A stretch of 64,000 nucleotides of DNA from Coprococcus aceti. GTDB taxonomy: Bacteria > Bacillota > Clostridia > Lachnospirales > Lachnospiraceae. A program made the position numbers and the translations under genes. The DNA lies in NCBI RefSeq assembly GCF_025567285.1, contig NZ_JAOQJT010000001.1, forward strand, positions 372,001-436,000, given 5' to 3'. Below the pieces are notes generated by a model, which was given only the letters and a program-made list of their open reading frames with translations, did no database searches and was not told where the DNA came from. The stretch's first letter is position 1. Each line of letters starts with the position of its first letter. This document shows positions 52,157-61,372 of this stretch, piece after piece.

Positions 52157-53305
52157 TTAGATCAATGACTCGTAGAGCTTGGTGATATCCTCCACGCTAG
52201 TCTCCTTTGGATTGCCCGGACGACATGCGTCATCGTAGGCTGACTGTGCCAGGAATGGAATATCCTCTGGCTTTACAATGTCTTTAAGGTCTGTAGGAAT
52301 GCCTACATCGATGGACAACTGGCGTACTGCGTCAACTGCAGCTTTTCTGTATTCTTCCTGGGTCATGTCGTCTACGCCCTTGACGCCCATGGCTCTTGCT
52401 ATCTCACGATACTTTTCTCCTGTTGCTTCTGCATTGTATTCCATTACAGTAGGCAGGATAATCGCGTTGGCAACACCGTGAGGTGTGTCATACAGAGCTC
52501 CCAGTGGATGAGCCATGGAATGAACGATTCCAAGACCTACATTTGAGAAGCCCATGCCTGCAACATACTGGCCAAGAGCCATATCTGCACGGCCCTCAGG
52601 TGTATTGGCAACAGCCCCTCTGAGCGAACGGCTGATGATCTCGATTGCCTTGAGGTGGAACATGTCTGACAGCTCCCATGCGGCTGCGGTGATGTAACCC
52701 TCGATTGCGTGTGTCAATGCATCCATACCTGTGGCTGCTGTGAGTCCCTTTGGCATGGAGCTCATCATCTCAGGATCGACAAATGCCACAACAGGAATGT
52801 CCTTAGGATCAACACATACCATCTTGCGGTTCTTCTCAACATCTGTGATGACGTAGTTGATAGTTACCTCTGCTGCGGTTCCGGCTGTAGTTGGAACTGC
52901 AAATATAGGAACTGATTTATTCTTTGTAGGTGCAACACCCTCCAGACTTCTGATGTCTGCAAAATCAGGGTTGGCAATAACTATGCCGATACCCTTGGCA
53001 GTGTCCATGGATGATCCGCCGCCTATGGCGATGATGTAATCTGCCTCAGCAGCCTTAAATGCGGCCACACCCTGCTGCACGTTCTCTATAGTAGGGTTTG
53101 GCTTGATGTTGGAATAGATCTCGTATGCAAGTCCTGCACCGTTCAGAACATCGGTGACCTTCTTGGTCACACCGAACTTGATCAGATCAGGATCTGAGCA
53201 CACAAGAGCCTTGGCGAAGCCTCTGCCGACTGCCTCTGTGGCGATCTCAGCGATGGCACCCGCTCCGTGGTAAGAGGTTTCATTGAGTACGAATCTGTTT
53301 GCCAT
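52157..53305 (-). CDS. fucO: Iron-containing alcohol dehydrogenase, FucO-like
   Basis: Group III NAD-dependent dehydrogenase very like E. coli lactaldehyde reductase FucO: MANRFVLNETSYHGAGAIAE, AIGGGSSMDTAKGIGIV, PTTAGTAAEVTINYVITD, QYVAGMGFSNVGLG. Iron ligands are seen in TGMDALTHAIEG (Asp, His), HSMAHPLG and DTPHGVANA. At 382 residues it matches FucO length. The ATG at 53305 follows AAAGGAGGAGAT; upstream extension of the frame lacks a ribosome site. No fucose or rhamnose genes are near, so it may serve as a general propanediol or ethanol dehydrogenase. Confidence 0.92.
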   Translation of the reverse strand: MANRFVLNETSYHGAGAIAEIATEAVGRGFAKALVCSDPDLIKFGVTKKVTDVLNGAGLAYEIYSNIKPNPTIENVQQGVAAFKAAEADYIIAIGGGSSMDTAKGIGIVIANPDFADIRSLEGVAPTKNKSVPIFAVPTTAGTAAEVTINYVITDVEKNRKMVCVDPKDIPVVAFVDPEMMSSMPKGLTAATGMDALTHAIEGYITAAAWELSDMFHLKAIEIISRSLRGAVANTPEGRADMALGQYVAGMGFSNVGLGIVHSMAHPLGALYDTPHGVANAIILPTVMEYNAEATGEKYREIARAMGVKGVDDMTQEEYRKAAVDAVRQLSIDVGIPTDLKDIVKPEDIPFLAQSAYDDACRPGNPKETSVEDITKLYESLI

Positions 53306-53398
53306 AAAAATATCTCCTCCTTTGCACTGCGCATTTGTGATAGAACTTCCAGATACTGCCATCAAAATGCACAAAAGATATATTAAAAATGTATATTT

Positions 53399-53426
53399 AT
53401 TATAACATTTGTACAATAAAAAGCAA
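53399..53426 (-). promoter_or_regulatory. Sigma-A promoter of the alcohol dehydrogenase
   Basis: Minus strand: TTGCTT (53426-53421), 16 bases, TATAAT (53404-53399), giving a leader of about 87 bases. The rest of the 270-base gap to recJ holds AT-rich sequence and a small stem (GCAGGGA/TCCCTGC, 53526-53549) before recJ. Confidence 0.6.
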
Positions 53427-53575
53427 ATAGACATAACAGGTGAAATGTCAACATTTACAGGCAAAATGGTGGCATTTACACTGGTAATACCATAATGCGT
53501 CTGCTAAAATATGTGGATGGATACAGCAGGGATGCGGATATGTCCCTGCGATTAAAATGATACGGAGAACAGAAG

Positions 53576-55459
53576 ATGACATTGACACCGGAGCAGAAGG
53601 ATATAATAGATAAATATGTGAAGAAGCCAGAGTGGAGAGTGGCGGGCAAAAGAGCGGACTTTAATGCCATAGGCGAGAGGTTCGGTGTGAGTCCTGTTGT
53701 GGCGAGGGTTATCACGAACAGAGGAGTCACCGGGGAGAAAGCCATAGCTATGTACCTTGATGGCGACTGGGATTCCATGCACGATCCGGCACTGATGAAG
53801 GATATGGTGGAAGCCGGTGAGATAATAAAGGAAAAGCTCAGCGATAACAGGAGGATAAGGATAATCTCGGACTACGACGTGGACGGAGTTACCTCCAATT
53901 ATATATTGCTTCTCGGTCTTCGGAGAACATGGGCGGCGCTGCACGGAAGCTGCGCTGATGACTGCACCGTGGTGGATTACGACATTCCACATCGAGTGCA
54001 TGATGGATACGGAATAAATAAAAGACTTATAGATGCCGCCATAGCGGATGGTGTTGATACTATCATAACCTGCGACAATGGAATAGCGGCGATAGAACAG
54101 GTGAGATATGCGAAGGAGCGCGGGCTTACGGTCATCGTCACGGATCACCATCAGATCCCATTTGAGGAGAGTGATGGCGGCGAGCGGGTATATATGCTGC
54201 CCCGGGCGGATGCGGTCATAGACAATCAGAGGCAGGACTGTGAATATCCATTCAAGGGGCTGTGCGGGGCCGGCGTTGCGTTCAAGCTCATCCAGTACAT
54301 GTACAGGATATGCGGGATAGCCGAGAGCGAGGTAAATGAATTCATGGAGATCCTGGGGCTGGCTACCAACTGTGACATGATGGATCTGGTGGATGAGAAC
54401 AGAATCTATGTAAAATATGCCCTTGAAAGTCTGAAGGACAGCCGCAATCCGGGTCTGAATGCCCTCATGAGGCTCAGCGGCAGAAATGAGAAGAAGATAT
54501 CAACGTATGATCTGGGATTTCTGATAGGGCCGTGCATCAATGCGGCGGGAAGACTGGGGGATGCGAAACAGAGCCTTGAGTTCTTGCTTGAGAGAGATCC
54601 AAATGTCGCCGAGGCAAGGGCTAGGGAACTGCTGGCTGTCAACAATGAGAGAAAGAGCATGACGGAGGCCGGAGCCCGGCATATCACAGATATGCTTGAG
54701 ACAGCCACTGTGAACGGAGAGTTCGGACAGGCGGCTACCCTTGCTGACAAGGTGCTTGTGGTGTATATACCGGCTGTACATGAGAGCGTTGTGGGAATAA
54801 TCGCCAGCAGGCTCAAGGAGGCATACACAAGACCTGCGATGGTGTTCACGGACGCAGAGACGCCGGGGATACTGAAAGGATCGGGAAGATCCATAGACAG
54901 CTACAACATGTTCGAGGAGCTGAACCGGTTCCGGGAGATGTTCACTGCATTTGGCGGACATGCCATGGCGGCGGGCTTTTCCATAGAGAAGGAGAGGCTT
55001 GACGAGCTGAGGCGGAAGCTCAATGAAGCGGCGGTGCTGACGGATGAAGATATAACACCTAAGCTGATGATAGATGTGGCCATGCCGCTGGCGTACAACA
55101 GCATAGAGCTGACGGAACAGATCGAGAGGCTTGAACCATACGGAAAGGGTAACAGGAAACCGCTGTTTGCACAGGCGGCAGTACCGGTGCGAAGGGCGCA
55201 GATACTTGGAAGAAACAAAAATCTTCTGAAGCTCCAGCTTGATACCGGGTACGGAAGGTGCGTGGATGCCATAGATTTTGATCCGGATACATTTGTGAAT
55301 AACATAAAACAGTGGTTTGGAGAGGATGAATGTGTTAAAATGTTAAATGGTCAGCCGAACGCCGTAGTGATAGATGTAGCATACTATCCGACCATCAATG
55401 AATATATGGGAAGACGTTCACTCCAGATGAAGATGGAGGCCTATAACAAGGGAATATAA
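53576..55459 (+). CDS. recJ: Single-stranded-DNA-specific exonuclease RecJ
   Basis: 5'-3' exonuclease of DNA repair, DHH phosphoesterase family. Seen: IISDYDVDGVTSNYILL, TCDNGIAAIEQ, IVTDHHQIPFE, GLCGAGVAFKL, GPCINAAGRLGDA and FGGHAMAAGFSIEKE of the DHHA1 domain. At 627 residues it lacks the long C-terminal part of Bacillus RecJ. GGAGA about eight bases before the ATG supports the start. It leads a plus-strand series recJ-apt-relA common in clostridia. Confidence 0.94.
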   Translation: MTLTPEQKDIIDKYVKKPEWRVAGKRADFNAIGERFGVSPVVARVITNRGVTGEKAIAMYLDGDWDSMHDPALMKDMVEAGEIIKEKLSDNRRIRIISDYDVDGVTSNYILLLGLRRTWAALHGSCADDCTVVDYDIPHRVHDGYGINKRLIDAAIADGVDTIITCDNGIAAIEQVRYAKERGLTVIVTDHHQIPFEESDGGERVYMLPRADAVIDNQRQDCEYPFKGLCGAGVAFKLIQYMYRICGIAESEVNEFMEILGLATNCDMMDLVDENRIYVKYALESLKDSRNPGLNALMRLSGRNEKKISTYDLGFLIGPCINAAGRLGDAKQSLEFLLERDPNVAEARARELLAVNNERKSMTEAGARHITDMLETATVNGEFGQAATLADKVLVVYIPAVHESVVGIIASRLKEAYTRPAMVFTDAETPGILKGSGRSIDSYNMFEELNRFREMFTAFGGHAMAAGFSIEKERLDELRRKLNEAAVLTDEDITPKLMIDVAMPLAYNSIELTEQIERLEPYGKGNRKPLFAQAAVPVRRAQILGRNKNLLKLQLDTGYGRCVDAIDFDPDTFVNNIKQWFGEDECVKMLNGQPNAVVIDVAYYPTINEYMGRRSLQMKMEAYNKGI

Positions 55460-55522
55460 GCTGACTTTGATGAGAATATTATTAAGTACATTTGTAATAT
55501 ATATCATACAGGAGGACGTAAG

Positions 55523-56047
55523 ATGAGTGAGGTAGAAAAGTATATCAAGAGTATTCCTGATTTTCCACAGCCGGGAATCATATTCAGGGATGTGACAAGT
55601 GTAACTGAGGATCCTGAGGGCATGAAGCTGGCCATCGATGAGATGGATAAGCTGCTGGAGGGAGTAGATTACGATGTCATCGCCGGAGCAGAGTCCAGAG
55701 GATTTATATTTGGAGCACCGCTGGCCTACAAGAACGGCAAAGGACTTGTTCTCGTGAGAAAGAAGGGCAAGCTTCCAAGAGAGACCGTGGAGATGTCTTA
55801 CGATCTTGAGTATGGACAGGCTACTATAGAGATACATAAGGATTCCATCAAGCCGGGTGAGAAGGTTGTGCTGGTGGATGATCTTATTGCAACAGGTGGA
55901 ACCATAGAGGCTGCGGCTAAGCTTATAGAGAGCCTTGGCGGAATAGTAGTCAAGATGGTATTCCTCATAGAGCTGACAGACCTGAAGGGAAGAGAGAGAC
56001 TTTCCAAATATGACGTGGCTTCAGTAGTACAGTTTGAGGGCGAATGA
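55523..56047 (+). CDS. apt: Adenine phosphoribosyltransferase
   Basis: Salvages adenine to AMP with PRPP. The PRPP-binding motif is VVLVDDLIATGGT; PQPGIIFRDVTSV, AESRGFIFGAPLAY and VRKKGKLPRETV are diagnostic of Apt. Length 174 residues is standard. AGGAGG precedes the ATG at the usual distance. Sits between recJ and relA, 35 bases before the latter. Confidence 0.96.
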   Translation: MSEVEKYIKSIPDFPQPGIIFRDVTSVTEDPEGMKLAIDEMDKLLEGVDYDVIAGAESRGFIFGAPLAYKNGKGLVLVRKKGKLPRETVEMSYDLEYGQATIEIHKDSIKPGEKVVLVDDLIATGGTIEAAAKLIESLGGIVVKMVFLIELTDLKGRERLSKYDVASVVQFEGE

Positions 56048-56082
56048 TCAGGGCAGAATAAAACAGGAAGTGTGGTGAGCAT

Positions 56083-58527
56083 ATGGGAGAGACATTGGAT
56101 AAGACACAGGACAATATAATAGCTCAGGAGACAAAGAGGGCTGCGGAAGCAGGTGTTATCACCTCGGAGCAGGCCACGAAGGATGGAATAGCAGCCATCG
56201 AGAAGGCTCTTGCGTCTGGCAAGAATGTTCCTCAGAATGAACTTATAAAGCTGGAGGAGCAGGCGAATAAGCAGATGAAGGCGAAGAGAGAGATAGATCT
56301 GTCCACACCGGCAGATTTTACACCGCCGGAGGAATTGTATAAGGAGCTTATCTCAAGGATACTCACATATCACCCATCTGCCGACATCACTATGATAGAG
56401 AAGGCATATAAGGTGGCGGACGCTGCCCACAAGGGACAGCTCAGAAAGTCCGGGGAGCCTTATATCATGCACCCTCTGAATGTGGCCATAATCCTGGCAG
56501 AGCTCGAGCTTGACAAGGAGACGATAGTGGCTGGAATACTTCACGATGTCGTTGAGGATACAGTCATGACATCTGAGGAGATAGCAGCGGAGTTCTCCGA
56601 GGAGGTTGCTTTCCTTGTGGATGGAGTTACGAAGCTGACACAGCTCAAGATGACCACGGACAAGATAGAGGTTCAGGCGGAGAATCTGCGTAAGATGTTC
56701 CTCTCCATGGCGAAGGATATCAGAGTCATACTGATAAAGCTGGCGGACAGACTCCACAATCTGAGAACCCTCCAGTATCAGTCACCGGAGAAGCAGATAG
56801 AGAAGGCCAGGGAGACCATGGATATATATGCGCCTATCGCACACAGACTTGGTATCAGCAAGATCAAGGTCGAGCTGGATGACCTGTCCATGATGTACCT
56901 CATGCCGGATGTGTACAAGGATCTCAAGGCGCAGATAGATGAGAAGCTTACCGAGAGGGATGCTTATATCAAGAGGGTCGTTGCCGATGTCAAGAAGCAT
57001 ATCGATAATGCCGGACTTGAGGCTGAGATAGACGGAAGAGTAAAGCATTTCTTCAGTATATATAAGAAGATGAAGAACCAGAACAAGACTCTGGATCAGA
57101 TATACGATATATTTGCGGTACGTATCAAGGTGAATACGGTCAGGGACTGTTACTCAGCACTGGGTATCATTCATGAGATGTACAAGCCTATTCCGGGAAG
57201 ATTCAAGGACTACATAGCCATGCCTAAGTCCAACATGTACCAGTCCCTTCACACCACACTGATCGGACCTGAGGGACAGCCATTTGAGATACAGATAAGA
57301 ACCTACGAGATGCACAGAACGGCTGAGTATGGTATCGCTGCACACTGGAAGTACAAGGAGAACATAACCGGTACGGTCATGCAGAAGGAGGAGGAAAAGC
57401 TCTCCTGGCTCCGTCAGATCCTTGAGTGGCAGAGGGATACCGATGACAACAAGGAGTTCATGAGCTTTGTCAAGACTGACCTTGATCTCTTTGCTGAACA
57501 GGTATACTGCTTTACTCCTGCCGGAGATGTTAAGAACCTTCCTAGCGGATCCACACCTATAGATTTTGCCTATGCCATTCACACGGCGGTGGGCAACAAG
57601 ATGGTCGGTGCAAGGATCAACGGACGACAGGTTCCTATAGATACCAAGCTTAACAACGGAGATCGTGTGGAGATCATAACCTCACAGAACTCCACAGGAC
57701 CAAGCCGTGACTGGCTGAATATAGTCAAGAGTACACAGGCGAGGACAAAGATCAACCAGTGGTTTAAGCATCAGCTCAAGGATGAGAATATCAGCCGCGG
57801 AAGAGAGCTCATACTGAACTACTGCAAATCAAAGGGAATAGACTACTCCATGTACTCAAAGCCTGAGTATCAGGAGAAGATATACAAGAAGTACAATTTC
57901 CAGGATTGGGACTCCATAGTTGCCGCCGTTGGACATGGCGGAATCAAGGAAGGTCAGATAGTAAACCGTCTGATTGATGAGTACAACAAGGAGCACAAGC
58001 CACAGTCTGCCACGAACGCTGAGGTTCTGGACGAGTATTCGGTGAAGAAGAACCATGGCAACCATACCGGCAAGGGTGGAATAATCGTAAACGGCATAGA
58101 TGACGTTGCCGTGAGATTCTCCAAGTGCTGTTCACCTGTTCCGGGGGATGAGATCATAGGATTTATCACCAGAGGACGAGGTGTGTCCATACACCGTACC
58201 GACTGTGTAAATGTGTTGTGCATGAGCGAGGCGGACAGAGCCAGAGTCATCGAGGCTGAGTGGAAGGATGACGCTGTTGCATCGAACACATACATGACCG
58301 AGATAAATATATATGCAGATGACAGAAACGGCATATTATTTGACATAACCAAGATCCTCAGCGAGGCAAATATAAACGTAAACAGTATCAACAGCCGTAC
58401 AAGCAAGCAGGGCAAGGCTACGATCACGATCTCATTTGCGATCAAGTCGAAGGAACAGTTGAATACGATAATTGCCAAGATAAGGAATGTTGATAATATA
58501 ATTGATATAGAGAGAACTACGGGCTGA
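56083..58527 (+). CDS. relA: Bifunctional (p)ppGpp synthetase/hydrolase
   Basis: Long RSH protein of the stringent response. Order: an unusual Lys/Glu/Ala-rich N-terminal extension of about 80 residues, the HD hydrolase (HKGQLRKSGEPYIMHPLNVA, GILHDVVEDT), the synthetase (GRFKDYIAMPKSNMYQSLHT, FEIQIRTYEMH), TGS (VYCFTPAGDVKNLPSGSTPI), a zinc-finger-like region with FSKCCSPVPGDEIIG and a C-terminal ACT domain. Both catalytic domains keep key residues, so it should make and degrade the alarmone. The stop overlaps ATG 58527 of the next gene. Confidence 0.95.
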   Translation: MGETLDKTQDNIIAQETKRAAEAGVITSEQATKDGIAAIEKALASGKNVPQNELIKLEEQANKQMKAKREIDLSTPADFTPPEELYKELISRILTYHPSADITMIEKAYKVADAAHKGQLRKSGEPYIMHPLNVAIILAELELDKETIVAGILHDVVEDTVMTSEEIAAEFSEEVAFLVDGVTKLTQLKMTTDKIEVQAENLRKMFLSMAKDIRVILIKLADRLHNLRTLQYQSPEKQIEKARETMDIYAPIAHRLGISKIKVELDDLSMMYLMPDVYKDLKAQIDEKLTERDAYIKRVVADVKKHIDNAGLEAEIDGRVKHFFSIYKKMKNQNKTLDQIYDIFAVRIKVNTVRDCYSALGIIHEMYKPIPGRFKDYIAMPKSNMYQSLHTTLIGPEGQPFEIQIRTYEMHRTAEYGIAAHWKYKENITGTVMQKEEEKLSWLRQILEWQRDTDDNKEFMSFVKTDLDLFAEQVYCFTPAGDVKNLPSGSTPIDFAYAIHTAVGNKMVGARINGRQVPIDTKLNNGDRVEIITSQNSTGPSRDWLNIVKSTQARTKINQWFKHQLKDENISRGRELILNYCKSKGIDYSMYSKPEYQEKIYKKYNFQDWDSIVAAVGHGGIKEGQIVNRLIDEYNKEHKPQSATNAEVLDEYSVKKNHGNHTGKGGIIVNGIDDVAVRFSKCCSPVPGDEIIGFITRGRGVSIHRTDCVNVLCMSEADRARVIEAEWKDDAVASNTYMTEINIYADDRNGILFDITKILSEANINVNSINSRTSKQGKATITISFAIKSKEQLNTIIAKIRNVDNIIDIERTTG

Positions 58528-58544
58528 TGGCCGGAAAGGTTTAT

Positions 58545-59186
58545 ATGGCGGAATTAAAAGTTATCAGAAGTGAGCTGGGAGGATTCCAGACGAATTGTTA
58601 TATAGTGGCAAATGAGCAGACCGGGGAGGCGATAGTCATTGATCCTTCATGGAATGCGAATTATATATACAACACACTGAAGAATAATGAGTATACCTGC
58701 GTTGGCATTTATCTCACCCACGGTCATGTGGATCACATGGCGGCGATGGGAGATCTGAAGAAGCTCACAGGCGCGGATACATATGCTTCGGAGGACGAGA
58801 AGGAAGTTCTCGGCAACAGCAGGGTGAACCTGTCGGCGATGATGACCAGTGTATTTGAAAAGGTGATAGAGACTGAGACGGATCACTATCTGAGCGACGG
58901 CAGTGTGAAGAAGCTGCTTGGCACTGAGATGAGCTGCATCAGTGTGCCGGGACATACCAGAGGCGGAATGTGCTATTACTTCGAGTCAGAGAATATACTG
59001 TTCTCAGGGGATACGCTGTTCAAATACAGTGTGGGAAGATCGGATTTCCCTACAGGTGATGAGCATGCGCTGCTCGAGAACATAAGAGAGAAGCTGTTTG
59101 TGCTTCCTGATGATACCGTGGTGTACCCTGGACACGGGGAGACAACACTTATAAGAAAAGAGAAGAAGATGAATCCGTTCTTCTGA
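58545..59186 (+). CDS. MBL-fold metallo-hydrolase, glyoxalase-II-like
   Basis: Zinc hydrolase with LTHGHVDHMAAM, VPGHTRGGMCYYF, LFSGDTLF and YPGHGETT, the metal ligands of the glyoxalase II/YcbL group. Two starts compete: ATG 58527 overlaps the relA stop, while ATG 58545 has GGAAAGG five bases upstream and begins with the conserved MAELKVIRSELGGFQTN; I prefer 58545. In clostridia this gene is a fixed neighbour of relA and hemZ. Its substrate is not known; thioesters are typical for the family. Confidence 0.9.
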   Translation: MAELKVIRSELGGFQTNCYIVANEQTGEAIVIDPSWNANYIYNTLKNNEYTCVGIYLTHGHVDHMAAMGDLKKLTGADTYASEDEKEVLGNSRVNLSAMMTSVFEKVIETETDHYLSDGSVKKLLGTEMSCISVPGHTRGGMCYYFESENILFSGDTLFKYSVGRSDFPTGDEHALLENIREKLFVLPDDTVVYPGHGETTLIRKEKKMNPFF

Positions 59187-59207
59187 TGGGCGGATCATGG
59201 TGGAAAT

Positions 59208-60713
59208 ATGATATTACTGATACAGAATATAGAAGATTACAACAATGATCTCCGGGTGAGTCTCCAGGCCTTCTACGGCGGTGAAAGAATAGTGGTCCCG
59301 GAGATATTTGACAAAAAGCCGGAGCTTAAGGCGGAGATAGACAAGGAGCTTGTGGCGGATATAGATGACAATAGAATAAATATAGAGCTGTATTCTGTAG
59401 CAGACGGAGGAGAGCGGACTTTGGCGTGCAGCACACAGATCCCTGTGGATGGCGACTGCCGGGATAAGAGTACCGTGAGGAATCCGTTAAAGCTGGCGAT
59501 ATACAACATGCTTTCGGAGTATACAGACCGCAGACTTCCGTGGGGCTCACTGACGGGTATCAGACCTACGAAGATAGCTGTGTCTTATATGGAAGCCGGG
59601 ATGACCTCAGAGGATATAATAGGAAACTACCAGGAGATATATGGAACCTCCCGTGAGAAAGCCGAGCTGGCAGTGGCGGTGGCTGACAGGGAGAAGAAAA
59701 TCATAGACTCTGTGGCGGAGGAGGACGAATACTGTCTGTATATAGGCATACCGTTCTGTCCGACAAGATGTTTGTACTGTTCATTTACCTCATATCCGAT
59801 CGCGGTATATAAGAATAAGGTGGATGCATATCTGGACGCAGTCGAAAAAGAGATGGCATACGTTGCGGAGGCATATTCCGGAAAACGGCTCATATCAATA
59901 TATGTGGGAGGCGGAACGCCGTCATCCATATCTGCGGAGCATATGGACAGACTCTGCAGCATGATAGAGAAGTCATTTGACCTGTCACAGGTGAGGGAGT
60001 TCACCATAGAAGCGGGCAGACCGGACAGTACCACATTTGACAAGCTTGAGGTCATGAAGCGCCACGGAGTGACGCGTATAAGCATAAATCCACAGACCAT
60101 GAACGAGGAGACATTAAGGACCATAGGCAGGGCACATACGCCGGAGCAGACGGTCATAGCCATGGAGAATGCCCGGAGAGCGGGCTTTGACAACATCAAC
60201 ATGGATCTGATAGTGGGACTTCCGGGAGAGGACACGGACAGTGTGGAGAACACGCTGAGACAGGTGAAGGAGCTTTCCCCTGAAAGCCTGACGGTTCACA
60301 CCCTTGCCATCAAGAGGGCGGCGAATCTGAACATAGAGATGGACAAATACCGTGACACCCTGAAGTCGGATATAGACAGCCAGCTCGGTGCTGTTACGAG
60401 GGCGGCGGCTGAGATGGGGCTTGATCCATACTATCTGTACAGACAGAAGAACATGACCGGCAATCTGGAGAACGTGGGTTACTCGAAGCCGGGGCTTGAG
60501 TGCCTGTACAATATACTCATCATGGAGGAGAGGACTGACATCATCGGTCTCGGTGCCGGAAGTTCATCGAAGCTTGTGGTGAGACCAGGACATGACGGAG
60601 TGACAGAGGGGACACGTATAGACAGAATAGAGAATTGTAAGAGTGTAGACGATTATATAGCTCGAATAGATGAGATGATCGAGCGTAAGAAAGCGGGATT
60701 TATATGGGATTAG
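59208..60713 (+). CDS. hemZ: Coproporphyrinogen dehydrogenase HemZ
   Basis: Radical-SAM protein of the HemN/HemZ group. The cluster motif is IPFCPTRCLYCSFTS (C-x3-C-x2-C), with IYVGGGTPSSI, TIEAGRPDS, INPQTMNEETL and NMDLIVGLPGED following. A 150-residue N-terminal domain (WGSLTGIRPTKIA) is specific to HemZ. Oxygen-independent coproporphyrinogen oxidation is the family annotation; no other haem genes are near, and some members have other roles. GGTGG precedes the ATG. The 3' end overlaps the next gene by 10 bases. Confidence 0.92.
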   Translation: MILLIQNIEDYNNDLRVSLQAFYGGERIVVPEIFDKKPELKAEIDKELVADIDDNRINIELYSVADGGERTLACSTQIPVDGDCRDKSTVRNPLKLAIYNMLSEYTDRRLPWGSLTGIRPTKIAVSYMEAGMTSEDIIGNYQEIYGTSREKAELAVAVADREKKIIDSVAEEDEYCLYIGIPFCPTRCLYCSFTSYPIAVYKNKVDAYLDAVEKEMAYVAEAYSGKRLISIYVGGGTPSSISAEHMDRLCSMIEKSFDLSQVREFTIEAGRPDSTTFDKLEVMKRHGVTRISINPQTMNEETLRTIGRAHTPEQTVIAMENARRAGFDNINMDLIVGLPGEDTDSVENTLRQVKELSPESLTVHTLAIKRAANLNIEMDKYRDTLKSDIDSQLGAVTRAAAEMGLDPYYLYRQKNMTGNLENVGYSKPGLECLYNILIMEERTDIIGLGAGSSSKLVVRPGHDGVTEGTRIDRIENCKSVDDYIARIDEMIERKKAGFIWD

Positions 60714-61318
60714 CATTGGAGAAGGATGCAGAAGAATGCTATTCAGTTGATATGAATGATGCGGTGCGCCATGGAATGTGTGTGAGTGTACTGGCATCTG
60801 AGCTGGCGAGGGAGCTGGGCTGTGATGAGGAATTCATACACAAGGTTGCCGTGGCGGGAATGCTGCACGATGTGGGCAAGCTGCAGGTGAGTCCTTACAT
60901 ATATGGACGGCGGCAGGGTGCGATGAAGATCGAGGAGATGAGATACGTCAGGCTGCATGCCAAGCTTGGCGCGGAGATACTTAAGCGTGAGGGCTACGAT
61001 CAGGACATAGTGGATATGGTGCACTATCACCATGAGAACTATGACGGCTCGGGATATCCGTACAGGATGCGGGGCGAGGAGATACCACTCGGCGCAAGAC
61101 TTATCAGAGTGTGCGATGTGTTCAGTGCACTGGTCAGCGACAGACCATACAGGAAGGCATTTGACGCGGATACGGCATTTGGAATGGTGATAGATGAGGT
61201 GAGACACTTCGACATGAGGGCGTTCCTGGCGTTCCAGCGGCTGATCAACACCACAGACATCATGAGCAGGGTGGATCAGGTGCTTCACGGCGATATTCCA
61301 GGTCTTGACGAAAAATGA
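60704..61318 (+). CDS. Stand-alone HD-GYP domain protein
   Basis: A single 204-residue HD-GYP domain without sensor or receiver part. The key motifs are complete: GMLHDVGKLQVSP, YHHENYDGSGYP (HHE-x2-DG-x-GYP) and IRVCDVFSALVSDRPYR. Proteins of this type usually hydrolyse cyclic di-GMP, though activity is not certain from sequence. The gene begins inside hemZ (10-base overlap), so the two are translationally coupled; regulation of haem or redox functions by a cyclic dinucleotide is a possible but unproven link. Confidence 0.9.
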   Translation: MGLALEKDAEECYSVDMNDAVRHGMCVSVLASELARELGCDEEFIHKVAVAGMLHDVGKLQVSPYIYGRRQGAMKIEEMRYVRLHAKLGAEILKREGYDQDIVDMVHYHHENYDGSGYPYRMRGEEIPLGARLIRVCDVFSALVSDRPYRKAFDADTAFGMVIDEVRHFDMRAFLAFQRLINTTDIMSRVDQVLHGDIPGLDEK

Positions 61319-61372
61319 AAAAAGTGTATAGTGACATAAGGAAAGTTTTTAATTTTAGGAGGATAGCGTAAG

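Noticed and set aside
52157..53464. Upstream extension of the alcohol dehydrogenase by 53 residues
   Set aside because: The FucO-type N-terminus starts at MANRF, with AAAGGAGGAG at the correct distance from ATG 53305.
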